From the NCBI GenBank assembly GCA_037157565.1, contig JAZHRO010000036.1, positions 19,208,501 to 19,272,500 of the forward strand: a stretch of DNA of 64,000 nt, in the 5' to 3' direction. The stretch is from Thalassia testudinum. Taxonomy: Eukaryota; Streptophyta; Magnoliopsida; Alismatales; Hydrocharitaceae. A program made the position numbers and the translations under genes. Shown here in pieces: positions 1 to 10,083 of this stretch (its first letter is position 1; the number at the start of each line of letters is the position of its first letter). The notes beneath the pieces were generated by a model. It was not told the origin of the DNA, made no database searches, and saw only the letters and a list, made by a program, of their open reading frames with translations.

Positions 1-518
1 GTCACGCGATCCTTCAGGAGTTTAGCAGAGGTAGGCGGCCGGGTGAGGATGGTGCCACGTGGCACCATCTTGACCCTCCATCTTCTTTGTGTTGTAGATG
101 GTGCCACGGATGTCGGATTGGATCGATTTTTGAGCTGTTAGGCTGTGATCGTCGATCCAAACCCATCTGTGTGGTTAAATTTGTTGTCTGAAGTGTAGAT
201 TGACACCATCTTGTCCCTTGATCTCTGAGCTTCCTCGGACTATATCTGGTGCTACAGATGTCCGATCAAGGCGATCTTGGAGTCTTTGAACTCCCGTTGT
301 CGCTCTGATCAAATCCGTATGGTTGGATCTTCCATCTGAAGCCCTGATTAAAAGTCACTCTGTCCCTGGCCATAAAAGGAGACAATTACTATATAATTTA
401 TACAATTTGACCTAAATGCATGATTATGCGTGTTATGCAATATTTACAATGCATGATGGTAATATGGTCCTAAGAACATGCATTAATAGACATTTTCGGC
501 TATTTAGATGTATGCACA
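1..518 (-). mobile_element. LTR fragment of the E1 family, left end outside the window
   Basis: Read on the minus strand, this stretch aligns by eye with the start of the E1 LTR at 1362-1715. Both have an LTR start followed by ATCTAAATAG/ATCTATTTAGG, then ATGCATG-rich blocks, then a block with GATC and TACGGAT motifs. The same unit occurs on the minus strand at about 45480-45960 in the E4 LTR. The probable 5' end of the LTR is position 518, and the L1 ORF1 begins directly after it, so this is an insertion into L1 whose other end lies outside the window. No coding capacity was seen; the short ORF over 416-607 has no recognisable features. Confidence 0.7.
49..68. promoter_or_regulatory. 20-bp perfect palindrome with CACGTG core in U3
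   Basis: ATGGTGCCACGTGGCACCAT is perfectly self-complementary and carries a plant G-box core (CACGTG). The same palindrome is intact at 10064-10083 in the E1 3' LTR, has one mismatch near 45495-45514 in the E4 LTR, and is reduced to a short relic near 4149 in the E1 5' LTR. Its position in U3 upstream of the TATA box suggests an LTR enhancer or bZIP/bHLH binding site. The function is inferred only. Confidence 0.55.
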
Positions 519-1218
519 TTAGGGCACCATGGAAATTTGGGGTATCCCTCTCTATCTTAGGACCAGAGGAGTGGTGGTTGGAGCGTTGGCGGGGTTTGCT
601 GCCTTGATAGAGAATGCAAGGGTCGGCCTTTGTGAGGGTGATGGGAGGTTGATTAAGGTGGAGGTGTCGATCCTGAGGGGGGGTCCAATTCCAGATAAGA
701 TTATCCTAAGAAGTGGAGGGAGTTCTTGGCTCCTCAGATTGATGCTTTTAGTGATTCATGCTGAAAGGCACCAACAGGGGGCATTTGAGGTGTAAGAGGA
801 AGTGACTACTGCACCGAACGTTGATAACGAAGGTAGAACCATACAACGAGGCCGACCGGAGGCTAAGAAGAGAAAGGAACTCCCTTTGTCAGATGTGTTG
901 GAGGAAGATTTGACTGGGATGGATCACACAACACCTGATGAAGACATGGTGCAAGATGCGGGGGTGGGAAGGGAGTTGGTGGTTAGTAGTATTGGTCGGC
1001 AGGGGCAAGAGTTTGAGCAATCGCCAGTAGCACAGAAATCAGACCAATTCTCCTTTATGACTTCGGGGGGATTGGGATATGTCGTGGGAGCTTCGTCCAA
1101 AGGAAAATTGGTTCACTCACCTTACAAATTAAGGAGAAGAATTGCTGGTGGTGGACAGAAACCCACAGAACAAAAGGTGGCAGCCATCTTGAAAGTTGAG
1201 AAGAGGGTTGTGGGATAG
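519..1218 (+). pseudogene. L1 ORF1 (DUF4283/gag-like nucleic-acid-binding protein), truncated
   Basis: Plant L1 ORF1 proteins bind the LINE RNA and form the RNP. The frame opens into MEIWGIPLYLRT at 529, then has a DGRLIKVEV segment and a LRSGG segment, the pattern seen at the end of the DUF4283 domain of plant LINE ORF1s. One in-frame TAA at 793-795 separates this from residues at 802-1218 in the same frame; those are hydrophilic and Lys/Arg-rich, as expected of the ORF1 tail. No CCHC zinc knuckle is visible. The N-terminus is lost because the LTR fragment at 1-518 sits directly upstream. ORF1 stops at 1218 and ORF2 starts at 1241, a spacing typical of plant L1. Family call is by motif recognition only. 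Confidence 0.7.
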
Positions 1219-1240
1219 CTGGGGGCTTGTGTACTAGGGG

Positions 1241-1361
1241 ATGAAAGTCATCATGTGGAATGTGCGTGGGTTGCGCGACGGGGTCCGAAGAGCCTCTTTG
1301 GCTCTGTCTCTGTGAGTGGGAAGTAGATTACGCACTGTTGCAAGAAACACATATAGAAGGA
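1241..1361 (+). pseudogene. L1 ORF2, part 1: start of AP-like endonuclease
   Basis: The ATG at 1241 starts MKVIMWNVRGLRDGVRRA, the standard N-terminus of the exonuclease-endonuclease-phosphatase domain of plant L1 ORF2 (catalytic Asn in WNVRG). A stop follows at codon 25. The LQETHIEG motif, with the catalytic Glu of this domain, is then readable in another frame at about 1339-1361, so at least one frameshift has occurred. The reading is cut at 1361 by E1 and resumes at 24583. Confidence 0.85.
1357..1361. repeat. Target-site duplication of E1, left copy (AAGGA)
   Basis: AAGGA lies immediately before the TG of the E1 5' LTR and recurs at 24578-24582 immediately after the CA of the E1 3' LTR. 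A 5-bp duplication is what gypsy integrases make. It pairs the two LTRs as one insertion event despite 23 kb of intervening sequence. Confidence 0.85.
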
Positions 1362-2159
1362 TGATCTATTTAGGTTAAAATGCCTATTCATGCATGTTCC
1401 TAGGCTTAGATTTGCATTTCATGTTATAAACATTGCATGGCATGCATCATTCTGCATTTAGAGTAGTTGTATATATTTTAGGTTAATTAGGTCCTTTTTA
1501 TGGTCAAGAGAGAAGAAGACTTATTTCAAGACCTCAGATGGATGATCGGACCGTATGGATCTGATTAGGACGACAATCGAAGTCTAACACCTCTGAAATC
1601 ATCTAGATCGGAGAACCATAGCATTGTACGAAGTCCGAGGAAGATCAATGGCCAGGGGGCAATGCGACATCCATATGGGTTTCGGATGGAAAATCTAACC
1701 ATACGGATGGATCCGTGATTGCGCAGCAATCATAGGCCTTAATTGACCTAAATTAGGCTAGAACTTAGCATAAGTTAAGGAAATTCATGCATGCATAAGC
1801 ATTATCTGCATCTTTACTGCTTTACTTTAGTTATGCATAAAATAATGTTATAATGTGCTGATTAAGTGCATTATGTCAATTGTAGGCAATAAGCTAATCA
1901 GAAACTGGATCTGGAGCTGGATCTGAAGCTGGATTAGGAATAATGAGGTTGTAGCAAGACTAGAGCAGAAGACTTAGATTAGATATAAGGAATAATGATG
2001 TAAGGGAGTTAAGGTTTGTTATTCTATTAACTAGGAATAATGCAGTAATATGTGAAGATCTTAGGTCCATCCTAGCCCTAGGATAGCCTAGAGACTTCCC
2101 CCAAGCCTTAGCCACCCTTAGATTAGGTCACACCACCCTAGGAAACCCTAAAACCCTAG

Positions 2160-2420
2160 TTCTAACCCTTATCTAGATGTCCAGATAAGTTATAGGACGT
2201 CCATAACCCTTAGCCAACTCCCGCACACCTCAAACCCATTTCTGCAGTATTATTGGACGTCCAGACACTTTGTCAGACGTCCAATTTCTGCAGAATACCC
2301 AAAATAGAACCTAGAATTCCCCTTGACTCAGATTGGACGTCCAAAACTGAAGTCTGGACTTCTAATTTTTGAGTATAAGTCATCTGATCCTATTTTTGGA
2401 CGTCTGGAACTGGTCTCTAG
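2160..2420. repeat. Cluster of GGACGTCC/AGACGTCC palindromes in S1
   Basis: At least five exact GACGTC cores occur in 260 bp, most of them within the palindrome TGGACGTCCA or close variants, plus several decayed copies. They are irregularly spaced, so this is not a simple tandem repeat. The inverted copy S2 has six at about 47865-48095. The core resembles the TGACGTCA/as-1-type sites bound by plant bZIP (TGA) factors, and the cluster lies upstream of the S1 TATA box; a U3 enhancer role is a guess. Confidence 0.6.
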
Positions 2421-3077
2421 TTTCTGTTTTGAGATTCAAGCCTTGATCTTGGATCTCTAGCTCCCTAGACCCAATTCCAACCCCATAGGAACCTAAATTA
2501 AGGTACCCTAACCCTAGTACATCACCTCTAGACCTCCATAAGGACCTAATTAGGTCCTGACCAAACCCAATTGACTTAGATCAACATGAATTACCATCAC
2601 CTAAGTCAATTGGACTCATTGAGTCCAATTGAGCTCAGATCTCAACCCACACAAGTCCAATTGGACTTAATGAGAGTCCAATTGACCTAAACCCAACCTA
2701 ATTAAGTTATTTCACTCTCAATTTGCTTCACCCTCATTCAATTAAACTTGGGTTAAGTTTAATTGCAAATTCCCCTTAGCAATTAGGGTTTGCAACCCTA
2801 ATTCAACGCATACACCTACCTAAACCCCTTAGGACCTAACCTAAACCACCTAGCCACATACGGCATGACCACACACACACACCCATTCATGCACTCCCAC
2901 ACATCTAGAGTTCTCTAGAACTCTCTCCAAGTGGCACCACTCTTGGCTGCCAAAATTAGCAACCAAGATGCATTCGAATTGAGATCCACTTTTTGTGGAT
3001 CTCAAAACCACTTGGCCGGCCACTCTTGGACTCTCTCTAGAGAGTTCCACACTTCTCTAGAGAGACTCCCTTAGGTC

Positions 3078-3087
3078 TATAAAAATA
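3078..3087 (+). promoter_or_regulatory. Putative TATA box of solo LTR S1
   Basis: TATAAAAATA follows a run of TCTCTAGAGAG-type inverted repeats about 1.36 kb into the LTR. The same box is present on the minus strand in S2 at about 47158-47166. It is likely the U3/R boundary promoter of this family; initiation has not been tested. Confidence 0.5.
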
Positions 3088-4177
3088 CCTAAGGGGTGGC
3101 CATTTGCACCCATCCACTCTTAGCCATCCACATACTTGGTTCCATTCACATCCACCTCCACTTAGGCTAGCCACTTCCATCTCCACTCCACCTCCACGAG
3201 TTGGGCACCACCATGAAGGACACCATCTCCACGCCAGGATGCTGGATCACTCCTCCAACCTCTCTCCAAGGTCCGACCTAAGCTCCATTGGCCGCCCCTC
3301 ATTCTCCTCTCAACCACTCCAAGGCCATCGGAGCCCACCTCTGAATGCCCTCACCTTCTGATAGATTAGTAGCTAGCTCTTTACATTTACTACTTTTATT
3401 TACTGCTTAGTGGTGTAGTCCTTATTCTCCCCTAATGACGCTTGCAAAATCCCCTCGTAGATTCCTATATGCGATCATTTTCTGGTAGCTAGATTTACAT
3501 TTTTAAGCATTCCTGTACAAGCTTTCCTCTACATTTCATGTTGCAAACACTTCTCTGAATGAATGAAAAAAAATTGTTTTTATACATATCTCTATGTTTG
3601 AAATCACCATGAGCTTATTAGTTGTCATCTTTTTTGCATGATTCAAGTTGCTTGTTTTTCATTTATATACATATTTTGCAACAAGCATGTCAGTTCCGGA
3701 AAATATAGAAAACCTAACTATAGATGCATTTTCTGTAAACAACCACCATGTAACTAGAATCGTGTGCACCGAAACTCACTTTTACCTTTGTTATCTATTT
3801 AACGCACGCGCACATAATCAAAATTCATAATAGAAGTGGCGAGGTCTTAATTCGAAGGTTGGAAACCGGCATGAGATTTTAGATAAAGTAGAGTGATGAA
3901 AGATCGATTTCAGAATTAAACAAACACCTCCCAGAGACGAACGACCGGGACTCAAAGTCTCATTATTTTTACAAACTTATATTTTTTATGAACGTTTTTG
4001 CACGACTATACTACGATTCCGACGACTTTCAAATGCACGAGAATGTCTTCCGTAAATCTTGAGCTACGATCACAGTCCATCAGCGTGGGAATCATCACGA
4101 TCTGAGCACCGTGGCACCCTCTACAAAAGAAAGAAGGATGGACGGCCTAGATGGCACCATCCAGACCGCCCAACGTT

Positions 4178-4305
4178 GGCCAGCAGCAGCACACATGCAC
4201 AGCCGCAGCCGTGCGCAGCAGTAGCGCACAAGCACAGCCGCAATCGCGTGCAGCAGTAGTGCACTCCACAGCCGCAGCCACGTGCAGTAGCAGCACACCG
4301 CATGC
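4178..4305. repeat. GCA-rich degenerate minisatellite in the E1 5' LTR U3
   Basis: Units of about 25-35 bp built from CAGCCGCAGCCACGTGCAG and CAGCAGTAGCGCAC recur about four times. The same array is in the 3' LTR at 10105-10230 with different unit order. The array is GC-rich compared with its AT-rich surroundings and makes spurious Ala/Cys-rich ORFs on both strands. Confidence 0.65.
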
Positions 4306-4562
4306 TAGAGAGCACACGACACGGTGTGGGGAGCACAGGCACGCAAAGCGCGCAGCACGCGATGCGCGGCTAGTGGGTTGGGTTCCAGCGGAGGATAGGC
4401 GCGGAAATTCAGCGACGCAGGCCTTTAGTGATGCTTGCAGCTGTCACTAATGGTCTGCGCGCACCAGAAAGAGGAATTGAAGGGCGAATCTTCAGCGACA
4501 GCTGCAGCGACGTTATGGACGTCAGTAATGACCCAGATGCGAATTTGTTCTTCCTCCTCCAC

Positions 4563-4569
4563 TATAAAA
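4563..4569 (+). promoter_or_regulatory. Putative TATA box of the E1 5' LTR
   Basis: TATAAAA in the context CTCCACTATAAAATGACG; the 3' LTR has the same box in the same context at 23874-23880. It lies about 0.7 kb upstream of the LTR end, with a C/T-rich stretch downstream, as expected of a retrotransposon core promoter. Confidence 0.55.
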
Positions 4570-5279
4570 TGACGTACCCACCACCATTCCAAACCATCTC
4601 TTCCTTTCTTCCTCTCACCACCTCCAAGGCTCTAGAAAGAGCTTGTCCCAAGCCCGAGATGCTCCTCTAGAGTAGAAAATCAAATAGTTTTCCCTCCCCT
4701 CATCCTCATTCGTGGAGCATCCCATGGCCGTCCTCTCACCGCCCTTCGGGAAGAAGATCCTTGTCGCGACGCCATCCTACCCCATCCTCTGTCCTTCGGC
4801 TCCGTCCTCCTTCATCTTGGTCCTCACCACCTTCCTCCAGGCGATGTCAGAGCGAGTTGTCCTCCGAGCAACCGTCGAGGGAGATTTCTCTCACCTCTTT
4901 CTATCTTTTACACTTTCATAGTGTAGTTTTCCTACTTTCATATTTGTAGAAAACATTCATGAGATAAATAGATAATTGTTTCTCTCTCTCTCTTTCTCCC
5001 TCTCTCTCTTACATTTTTTGCAAGTAGATAAAGTTTTCATCAACCTAATCTCTTGCCTTATTAAAAATACCAAAAAAATTAGAAAAGACAAAAATGACCA
5101 AAAACAAATAAAAGCGAAGTGCGGATTTTTATAAAACCAAACGTTTGCCTCCCTGTGTTCGACCTGGGACTCACTTTTCAAGTTTCGGTATCAATTTTAT
5201 TTGACCACGCATTTTTCAACTATGACGACGAGTTACTCGTAACCTTGATTTCAAACTTAAGAAACCCATGTCATCATTT

Positions 5280-5297
5280 TGGCACCATTGCTAGGGA
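5280..5297 (+). other. Decayed tRNA-Asp primer-binding site of E1
   Basis: TGGCACCATTGCTAGGGA matches the intact site of E3 (TGGCGCCGTTGCCGGGGA) at 14 of 18 positions. All four differences are C-to-T or G-to-A at CG or CCGG positions, the expected footprint of deamination of methylated cytosines. It sits 3 bp after the LTR end. The intact form is complementary to the 3' end of plant tRNA-Asp, the primer reported for Athila elements. Confidence 0.8.
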
Positions 5298-6522
5298 GGC
5301 AACGGAATTTACTTTGTTATTTTCTGCACTTCTTTGCGTTAACATAGCACTAACCCTGCTTATCTCTGATATATTATCTTGCAGGTACCCTAGCATGGAG
5401 ATCTAAGTGTGGTAGACCAAAGTAAAGTGCAGGTAGAGTGTTTTGTAAGTGTCCCCCACACCACCCCCACCTTAGTTTTCATTCCATAAGCTAATAACTC
5501 AAACCCAAACCAACTTAGGTGCTTTTTATAAACCCTAGGATAGATTGGGTTATTTGTTTACCACCTCCACTCACCTCACCATCCACATAAATAAAAAAAG
5601 TTTATTTAATTATGGGATTTTTTGAAAGAGACACACCTTAACACCCACAACTCTCGACTTAAGGCACACCACTCCACTTTGATTCTACCACTTAACTGGG
5701 ATCTAATCTGTGGGCCTGGTACACTTCAACTCAAAACAAATAAGTGAGTAGAAATCTGAGTAGGCTAAGACATTGTGTGCCTTAATCTATGGTGCGAATA
5801 GGCCAATTGATTGATTTGTTTGGGCTGCACCACTCAAATAAAAGTGATTCATCGAGTAGATTGCCACTTAGGATTGATTCTTACGGTTGAACCAGGCACT
5901 CCACATTTTTTCTCTGATTTCTAAAGGAATATATCATCACCAGTGCTTGCAAAACTTGGAGTGTTCTCCTAAACTTGATTGAATATACCTAAGATTAAAC
6001 CCTAAAAGATACTAAACAAGGTTAAACCCTAAAAGACACATCATCAAATAACCTTGTTTGCAAGCCCTGGTTGTGCATGCACACACATTTTAACTGACCA
6101 TTAATGGCACAACCCATCTAAAGGGCCCATCACATTCCAAGAGCACAATCATCCCAAGCCTAATTAAAACTGAGTAGATGTTGGCCTTAAGGATTGATTC
6201 ACTTTTTGGGGCTTAGACTGAGATTTTTTTTAATTAATTTGCTTCTGCTGGTCCATTTGATGACTACCTAGGGAAGTAGCATCAAACGACTGTAGCTAGG
6301 GGGTACACTAGGAACCGGAGATGCAAGTCAAAGGAAGAACCTTCTCCCCAATCCCTCCTTCTAATTGGTTGGATTAATCGAATAAAAGTAGACTGAATTG
6401 TTTATAATCTCAAGACGGGTCCTGGGAGTCTATAGGTCTTTAGGCTAACCAACCTAAGGACAGGGTTTATTGCTTGTACTACAGGGCACCTTTCTCACTT
6501 CTATTTTCCCTCCTATTCTACC
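5298..6522 (+). other. E1 untranslated leader
   Basis: About 1.2 kb with no ORF of note between the PBS and the internal ORF. A pyrimidine-rich run ending in TTGCAG/GT at about 5379-5386 resembles a splice acceptor; a similar element lies shortly after the PBS in E2 and E4. Two copies of a TTAAACCCTAAAAGA-type phrase occur at about 5996-6040. A long leader of this kind may hold dimerisation or packaging signals, but none can be proven here. Confidence 0.55.
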
Positions 6523-7951
6523 ATGTATCCTTCCACTTCTTACATGCATTTCCCATCCTATCCTCCTACCATCACTTATAACCAAGATGATTACTATTCC
6601 GACTTGACTTGTAATTACCCATCCACTAGCTGGGATAACTTTGATTGGGGATACGAATCTGGACCTCAATGTCCAGGGCCTAACCCTGGACAACAAGACT
6701 ATGATTGCTATCCTTCTCAAACCTATAATGATTATGGATCTCCATCCTTTGATGACAAAACCAATCCGATCTACAATCAGGAAGGATATGCTGATTATAA
6801 CACCTACCCTCCCCAGTATTCCATTGAAAATAGGTCATCACCATCCTTTGAACAACCTAGAACGACCTACTATTAGGGAGGGACTCGAGAACCTCGACAT
6901 CTTGACTCCCCTAGATTTAACCCGAACCTAGTCAACCCTGAACCGAACCAGTTAGTTCAGGTGAACCAGATCCAAGATAGGGTGTTGGCTAACTTAGGGA
7001 ACAACATACAATCTTTAGAAGCCTAGCCAACACCATGCACTAAAGCATTGGAGCCTATGACAAAAATGATTGATGAGTTGAATAGCTCTTTATTGGATTT
7101 GCTCCAAAGTGTTAGGGATAGGGACCTGGGTGAGTTTCTTCTTGAGAAATTGTCAAGGTTGAGGATGAAATTTGTAGTTGGTCTAGTCAAATCTTGGGAT
7201 GATTCTCAAGATGAACCCCTTTTAAGAGAGCTAATGTCTGAACTCGCTCAGGTGCCTGTCGGGGGGAATACATATTCTGAGATTAGAGATGACCAGGTTG
7301 GGCTAGAGCAACCCTTTGAGGATGAATCGAGTTTCTCACTCGAGATCCTAGAGCCAAGGAATGACGAAAAATGTCTCCACAGACCATGAAACGACATATG
7401 ATTTTGAGACATATATAAATGAGGATCATGGATTCTTTGATTCTGAGGGTGAGGAATCTCTTAGTGAAGTCTCACTTGAGCTTAAGGAAGATGATTTTAG
7501 TGAGGCAAATGGGCTCGAGGAGCATGACGAACCATTTGATAGCCCAGTCATTGAAGATTTTGATTTGGTTGGGGTTAACGTGGAGGATTTGAATCCTCAT
7601 TTACTTGATGATTTAATCAGTGACCCCATTTCTCATCTGCACCTCGAAGAGCTGACTTCTGAGATCATTGTGCCCAAGTCAATCTTGATTCAGCCACGAT
7701 TTCTGGACTTGGGAGAATCATATGGGGTGAATGATATGCTAGAGGTCTCGGAGCCTGAGCCCTTGATGTTGGAAGATAGAATTGTTGAAATAAAAGTTTG
7801 GGAGGTTAATTTTGAAGGAAAAACAAGTTTGGATATAAGGGTTCCTATTGACCTAAAACCACCAACTTTTTACCAGGACCCTTACGATATCTTTCACGTG
7901 CAACCCAAGCTCGAAATAATTGATTATTTTTCTGAGCTGCACTATAACTAG
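6523..7951 (+). pseudogene. Non-canonical ORF of E1, unknown function, two stops and one frameshift
   Basis: I do not recognise this protein. The original frame starts at the ATG at 6523 and would give roughly 475 residues. It is now broken by TAG at 6874-6876, TAG at 7024-7026 (both plausible CAG-type losses) and a one-base frameshift between about 7361 and 7389. The first ~115 residues are rich in Tyr, Pro, Ser and Asp (YNQDDYYSD, YPPQYS type), likely disordered. The middle (about 7048-7260) looks helical with Leu heptads. The last ~190 residues are strongly acidic (Glu/Asp runs), ending in a FELHYN-like hydrophobic segment. No CCHC finger, DTG protease, RT or transmembrane segment is visible. 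It occupies the place of gag-pol in E1. Alternatives: a captured host gene fragment, a diverged gag, or an env-position ORF. Confidence 0.6.
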
Positions 7952-8379
7952 ACACTCGATTTTAATGAATCAGATCAACCCGTTGTCCGACACTTTGGTC
8001 TTGGGTTACACACCACTAAATCGCAGACCCGACCCCGCAAACACAACAACCTTCTGTTCTGGATGATTTTCATCCAGAACTTGAGAACCACTTGACCTTG
8101 GGGCATGGGTTTGCACCATAATCTGGTCCACATTTGTGGACATCTTCTGCTGGCGGGTTTCAGGATCAATATTTTTATTTTGATTTTGACTTGCACTTAT
8201 GAATTTTCAATGTCTTCCTTGTATGTATTTTATGCTAGCTGAAAGCATTAAATTTAGCACGTGTTTATATTTCATGTTCCCTGTGGAGCTGACCGGATTC
8301 CTCACGATGTTCAGGTGATATTCTGTTTACTCTACGCTTTTCATGTCTTTGTTTTTACTATGAGGACATTGCATCATTT

Positions 8380-8395
8380 AGGCATGGGGGGGTGG
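8380..8395 (+). other. Upstream polypurine-tract-like site in E1
   Basis: AGGCATGGGGGGGTGG follows the phrase ATGAGGACATTGCATCATTT. The same phrase plus G-rich tract is at 34621-34655 in E3 and, more diverged, on the minus strand at 14063-14105 in E2. It lies about 1.2 kb upstream of the true PPT and may act as a second plus-strand primer site (inference). Confidence 0.55.
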
Positions 8396-8792
8396 ATAAT
8401 CAATTCCTAAAATCATTTTGTTAATTCCATAGAATTTCTTTAGTTTCTTATAAAATAAAAAAAAGAAAGAAATTAGGAAAAGAGAACTTTGGCATTTGGA
8501 AGTTATTAACTTTAGGAAATGATACGAGAGGACCTAAACACTTAGACTCTTCAGGTCTTCAGGCTTAATTAGCCCAGGTGTCCACTCAAATGTATACTTA
8601 GTCTTGAGTCCTCGCCAATTAAAATTTAATTTAAGTTGGTAAATAAATTGGGATGATAAGTATGTGACTTATCAACCCGTCCTTTGATTTGGGGAGACTT
8701 TAAGCCTAAGCATCTACACAGTTTTTTTTTTGTACTAACTTACTTTTCGGCAGTTTCTTCGAAAATTGGGTAGCTAATGAACTATTTAGGGT

Positions 8793-9052
8793 GCTATGGC
8801 TGGCAAGTTATCGGTGGTAATAGTTCACCGACCGGTTGTCTAGAGCCCAGTCACAAGATCATTTTCATTGTACTGCCTTTAGGTAAATCTTAGATCAAGG
8901 AAGACACTTACTTAAAGGAAAAAAATTAAAAAAAAGAAAAAAAATAGAAAAAGGAGAAAAAAATAAAAAATAAAACCACACTTCACCGCATGAGTATGGC
9001 TGGCAAGTTACCGTGGGTAACAGCCCATTGGCCGGTTGTCTAGAACCCAACT
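8793..9052 (+). repeat. Duplicated hairpin unit in the E1 3' noncoding region
   Basis: Two ~56-bp copies at about 8793-8849 and 8995-9050 share TATGGCTGGCAAGTTA and CCGGTTGTCTAGA. Within the second, GTTACC-GTG-GGTAAC forms a 6-bp stem; in the first, GTTATC-GGT-GGTAAT keeps most pairing through a U-G wobble. The intervening A-rich tract is not repeated. Confidence 0.6.
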
Positions 9053-9575
9053 CACAAAAAAATGCACAATAATTCCCAAAGCACATAGGGAAGAAGTGGG
9101 GAAGTAGAATAAATCGGGGAGATATATACTAGGTTTGCCCTTATGTTGACCCCATAAATAAAAGAAATAGGGAGAAAGTTACCTGTCGAAATGATAAACC
9201 TTTAGGCAAGGTCACCTAGGGTCGTAGAAACCCGAAGTTCGTTTCAACGGTCGCCTAGTGAGTCTTTCACTATTTTCGCAAGATGCTTAGCACTTAGAGT
9301 TCTTTTTGAGTCTTGGGCGGGTCGGGTAGCTGTAAAAAGTTATCTCGGAACTCTCAAACTCCAAAAGTACAAAAAAATTAGAAAAAAAAGAAAAAAATGT
9401 ATATTTCCTTTTCAAATAAGGTGAGGACTTGGGCAGTCTACATTCTGGCAGACACTCGGGTATTGTTGGGTTTTCATTATTTAGGACCTTAGTTGAAATT
9501 TTCTATTATTAATAAACGACTTAGGCCTAAGCGATGTAATTCTAATTTTGATTTTATACATATCATGCAGTTTAA

Positions 9576-9612
9576 TTTTGCTAGGGACTAGAAAAAGATA
9601 GGCATGGGGGTA
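9576..9612 (+). other. PPT hairpin and polypurine tract of E1
   Basis: TTTTGCTAG-GGA-CTAGAAAAA (9576-9596, one stem mismatch) is followed directly by the polypurine tract AGGCATGGGGGTA, which ends at the first base of the 3' LTR. E2 and E3 have the same hairpin and tract in the same place. The PPT primes plus-strand DNA synthesis. Confidence 0.8.
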
Positions 9613-10063
9613 TGATATAGACACATCTATTTAGGTTAAAATACCTATTCATGCATGTTCCTAGGCTTAGATTTGCATTTCATACTATAAATATTGCATA
9701 GTATGCATCATTATGCATTTAGAGTAGTTGTATATATTTTAGGTTAATTAGGTCCTTTTTATGGCCAAGAGAGAAGACATATTTCAGGGCCTCAGATGGA
9801 TGATCGGATCGTACGGATCTAATTAGGATGACGATCTGAGTTTAACGCCTCTGAAATCATCTAGATCGGAGAACCGTAGCATTGTACGAAGTCCAAGGAA
9901 GATCAACATCTAGGGGGCAATGCGACATCCATATGGGTTTCGGATGGAAACTCTGACCATATGGATGGATCCGGAGCAACGATCATAGTCCAGTAGTGCA
10001 GGAATCATCTCGATCTGAGTACCGTGGCACCCTCTACAAAAGAAAGAAGAATGGACAGCCCAG

Positions 10064-10083
10064 ATGGTGCCACGTGGCACCAT
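10064..10083. promoter_or_regulatory. Intact 20-bp G-box palindrome in the E1 3' LTR
   Basis: Identical to the palindrome at 49-68 in another LTR of this family, although the surrounding sequences have diverged. In the E1 5' LTR it has shrunk to ATGGCACCAT near 4149, as if the centre had been deleted. Confidence 0.5.

Larger units (their letters stand above)
1716..4055 (+). mobile_element. S1: solo LTR of another Athila-like family, inserted in the E1 5' LTR
   Basis: The missing-in-partner test defines it: the E1 3' LTR reads straight through GGATCCG-GAGCAACGAT (about 9968-9984), while the 5' LTR has 2.34 kb in between. It starts TGATTGCGCAGCAATCA, a perfect hairpin (TGATTGC, loop GCA, GCAATCA). 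The right target duplication is decayed: ATCCG at 1711-1715 against ATCTT at 4056-4060. A second, inverted copy, S2, lies at 46192-48549 and matches over nearly its whole length. It has a TATA box at 3078, a conserved U5 motif at about 3926-3950 (ACGACCGGGACTC), and a GACGTC cluster at 2160-2420. No coding sequence; the short ORFs inside are chance. Confidence 0.85.
1362..5276 (+). repeat. E1 5' LTR (interrupted by solo LTR S1)
   Basis: The LTR occupies 1362-1715 and about 4061-5276; it aligns with 9613-10308 and 23686-24577. It starts TGATCTATTT and ends TCATCA three bases before the primer-binding site. Compared with the 3' LTR, about 9 bases are missing near the start (TGAT-ATAGACACA-TCTATTT in the other copy). 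The two copies differ by many substitutions and small indels, so E1 is old. Contents: palindrome relic, GCA-rich minisatellite at 4178-4305, TATA box at 4563, a CT-rich tract at 4980-5010, and a conserved U5 motif CTGTGTTCGACCTGGGACTC at about 5153-5172. Confidence 0.85.
7952..9575 (+). other. E1 3' noncoding region
   Basis: No ORF. It holds a first polypurine-like site (8380-8395), two copies of a hairpin-forming unit (8793-8849 and 8995-9050) and several A-rich runs (8455-8465, 8920-8975, 9365-9400). Its layout copies the 3' noncoding regions of E2 and E3: ATGAGGACATTGC, a short spacer, the first G-rich tract, then 1.1-1.3 kb of noncoding DNA to the true PPT. Confidence 0.65.

Noticed and set aside
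4059..4450. Overlapping Ala/Cys/His-rich ORFs on both strands
   Set aside because: GCA-rich minisatellite in the E1 LTR; the same occurs at 9910-10285.
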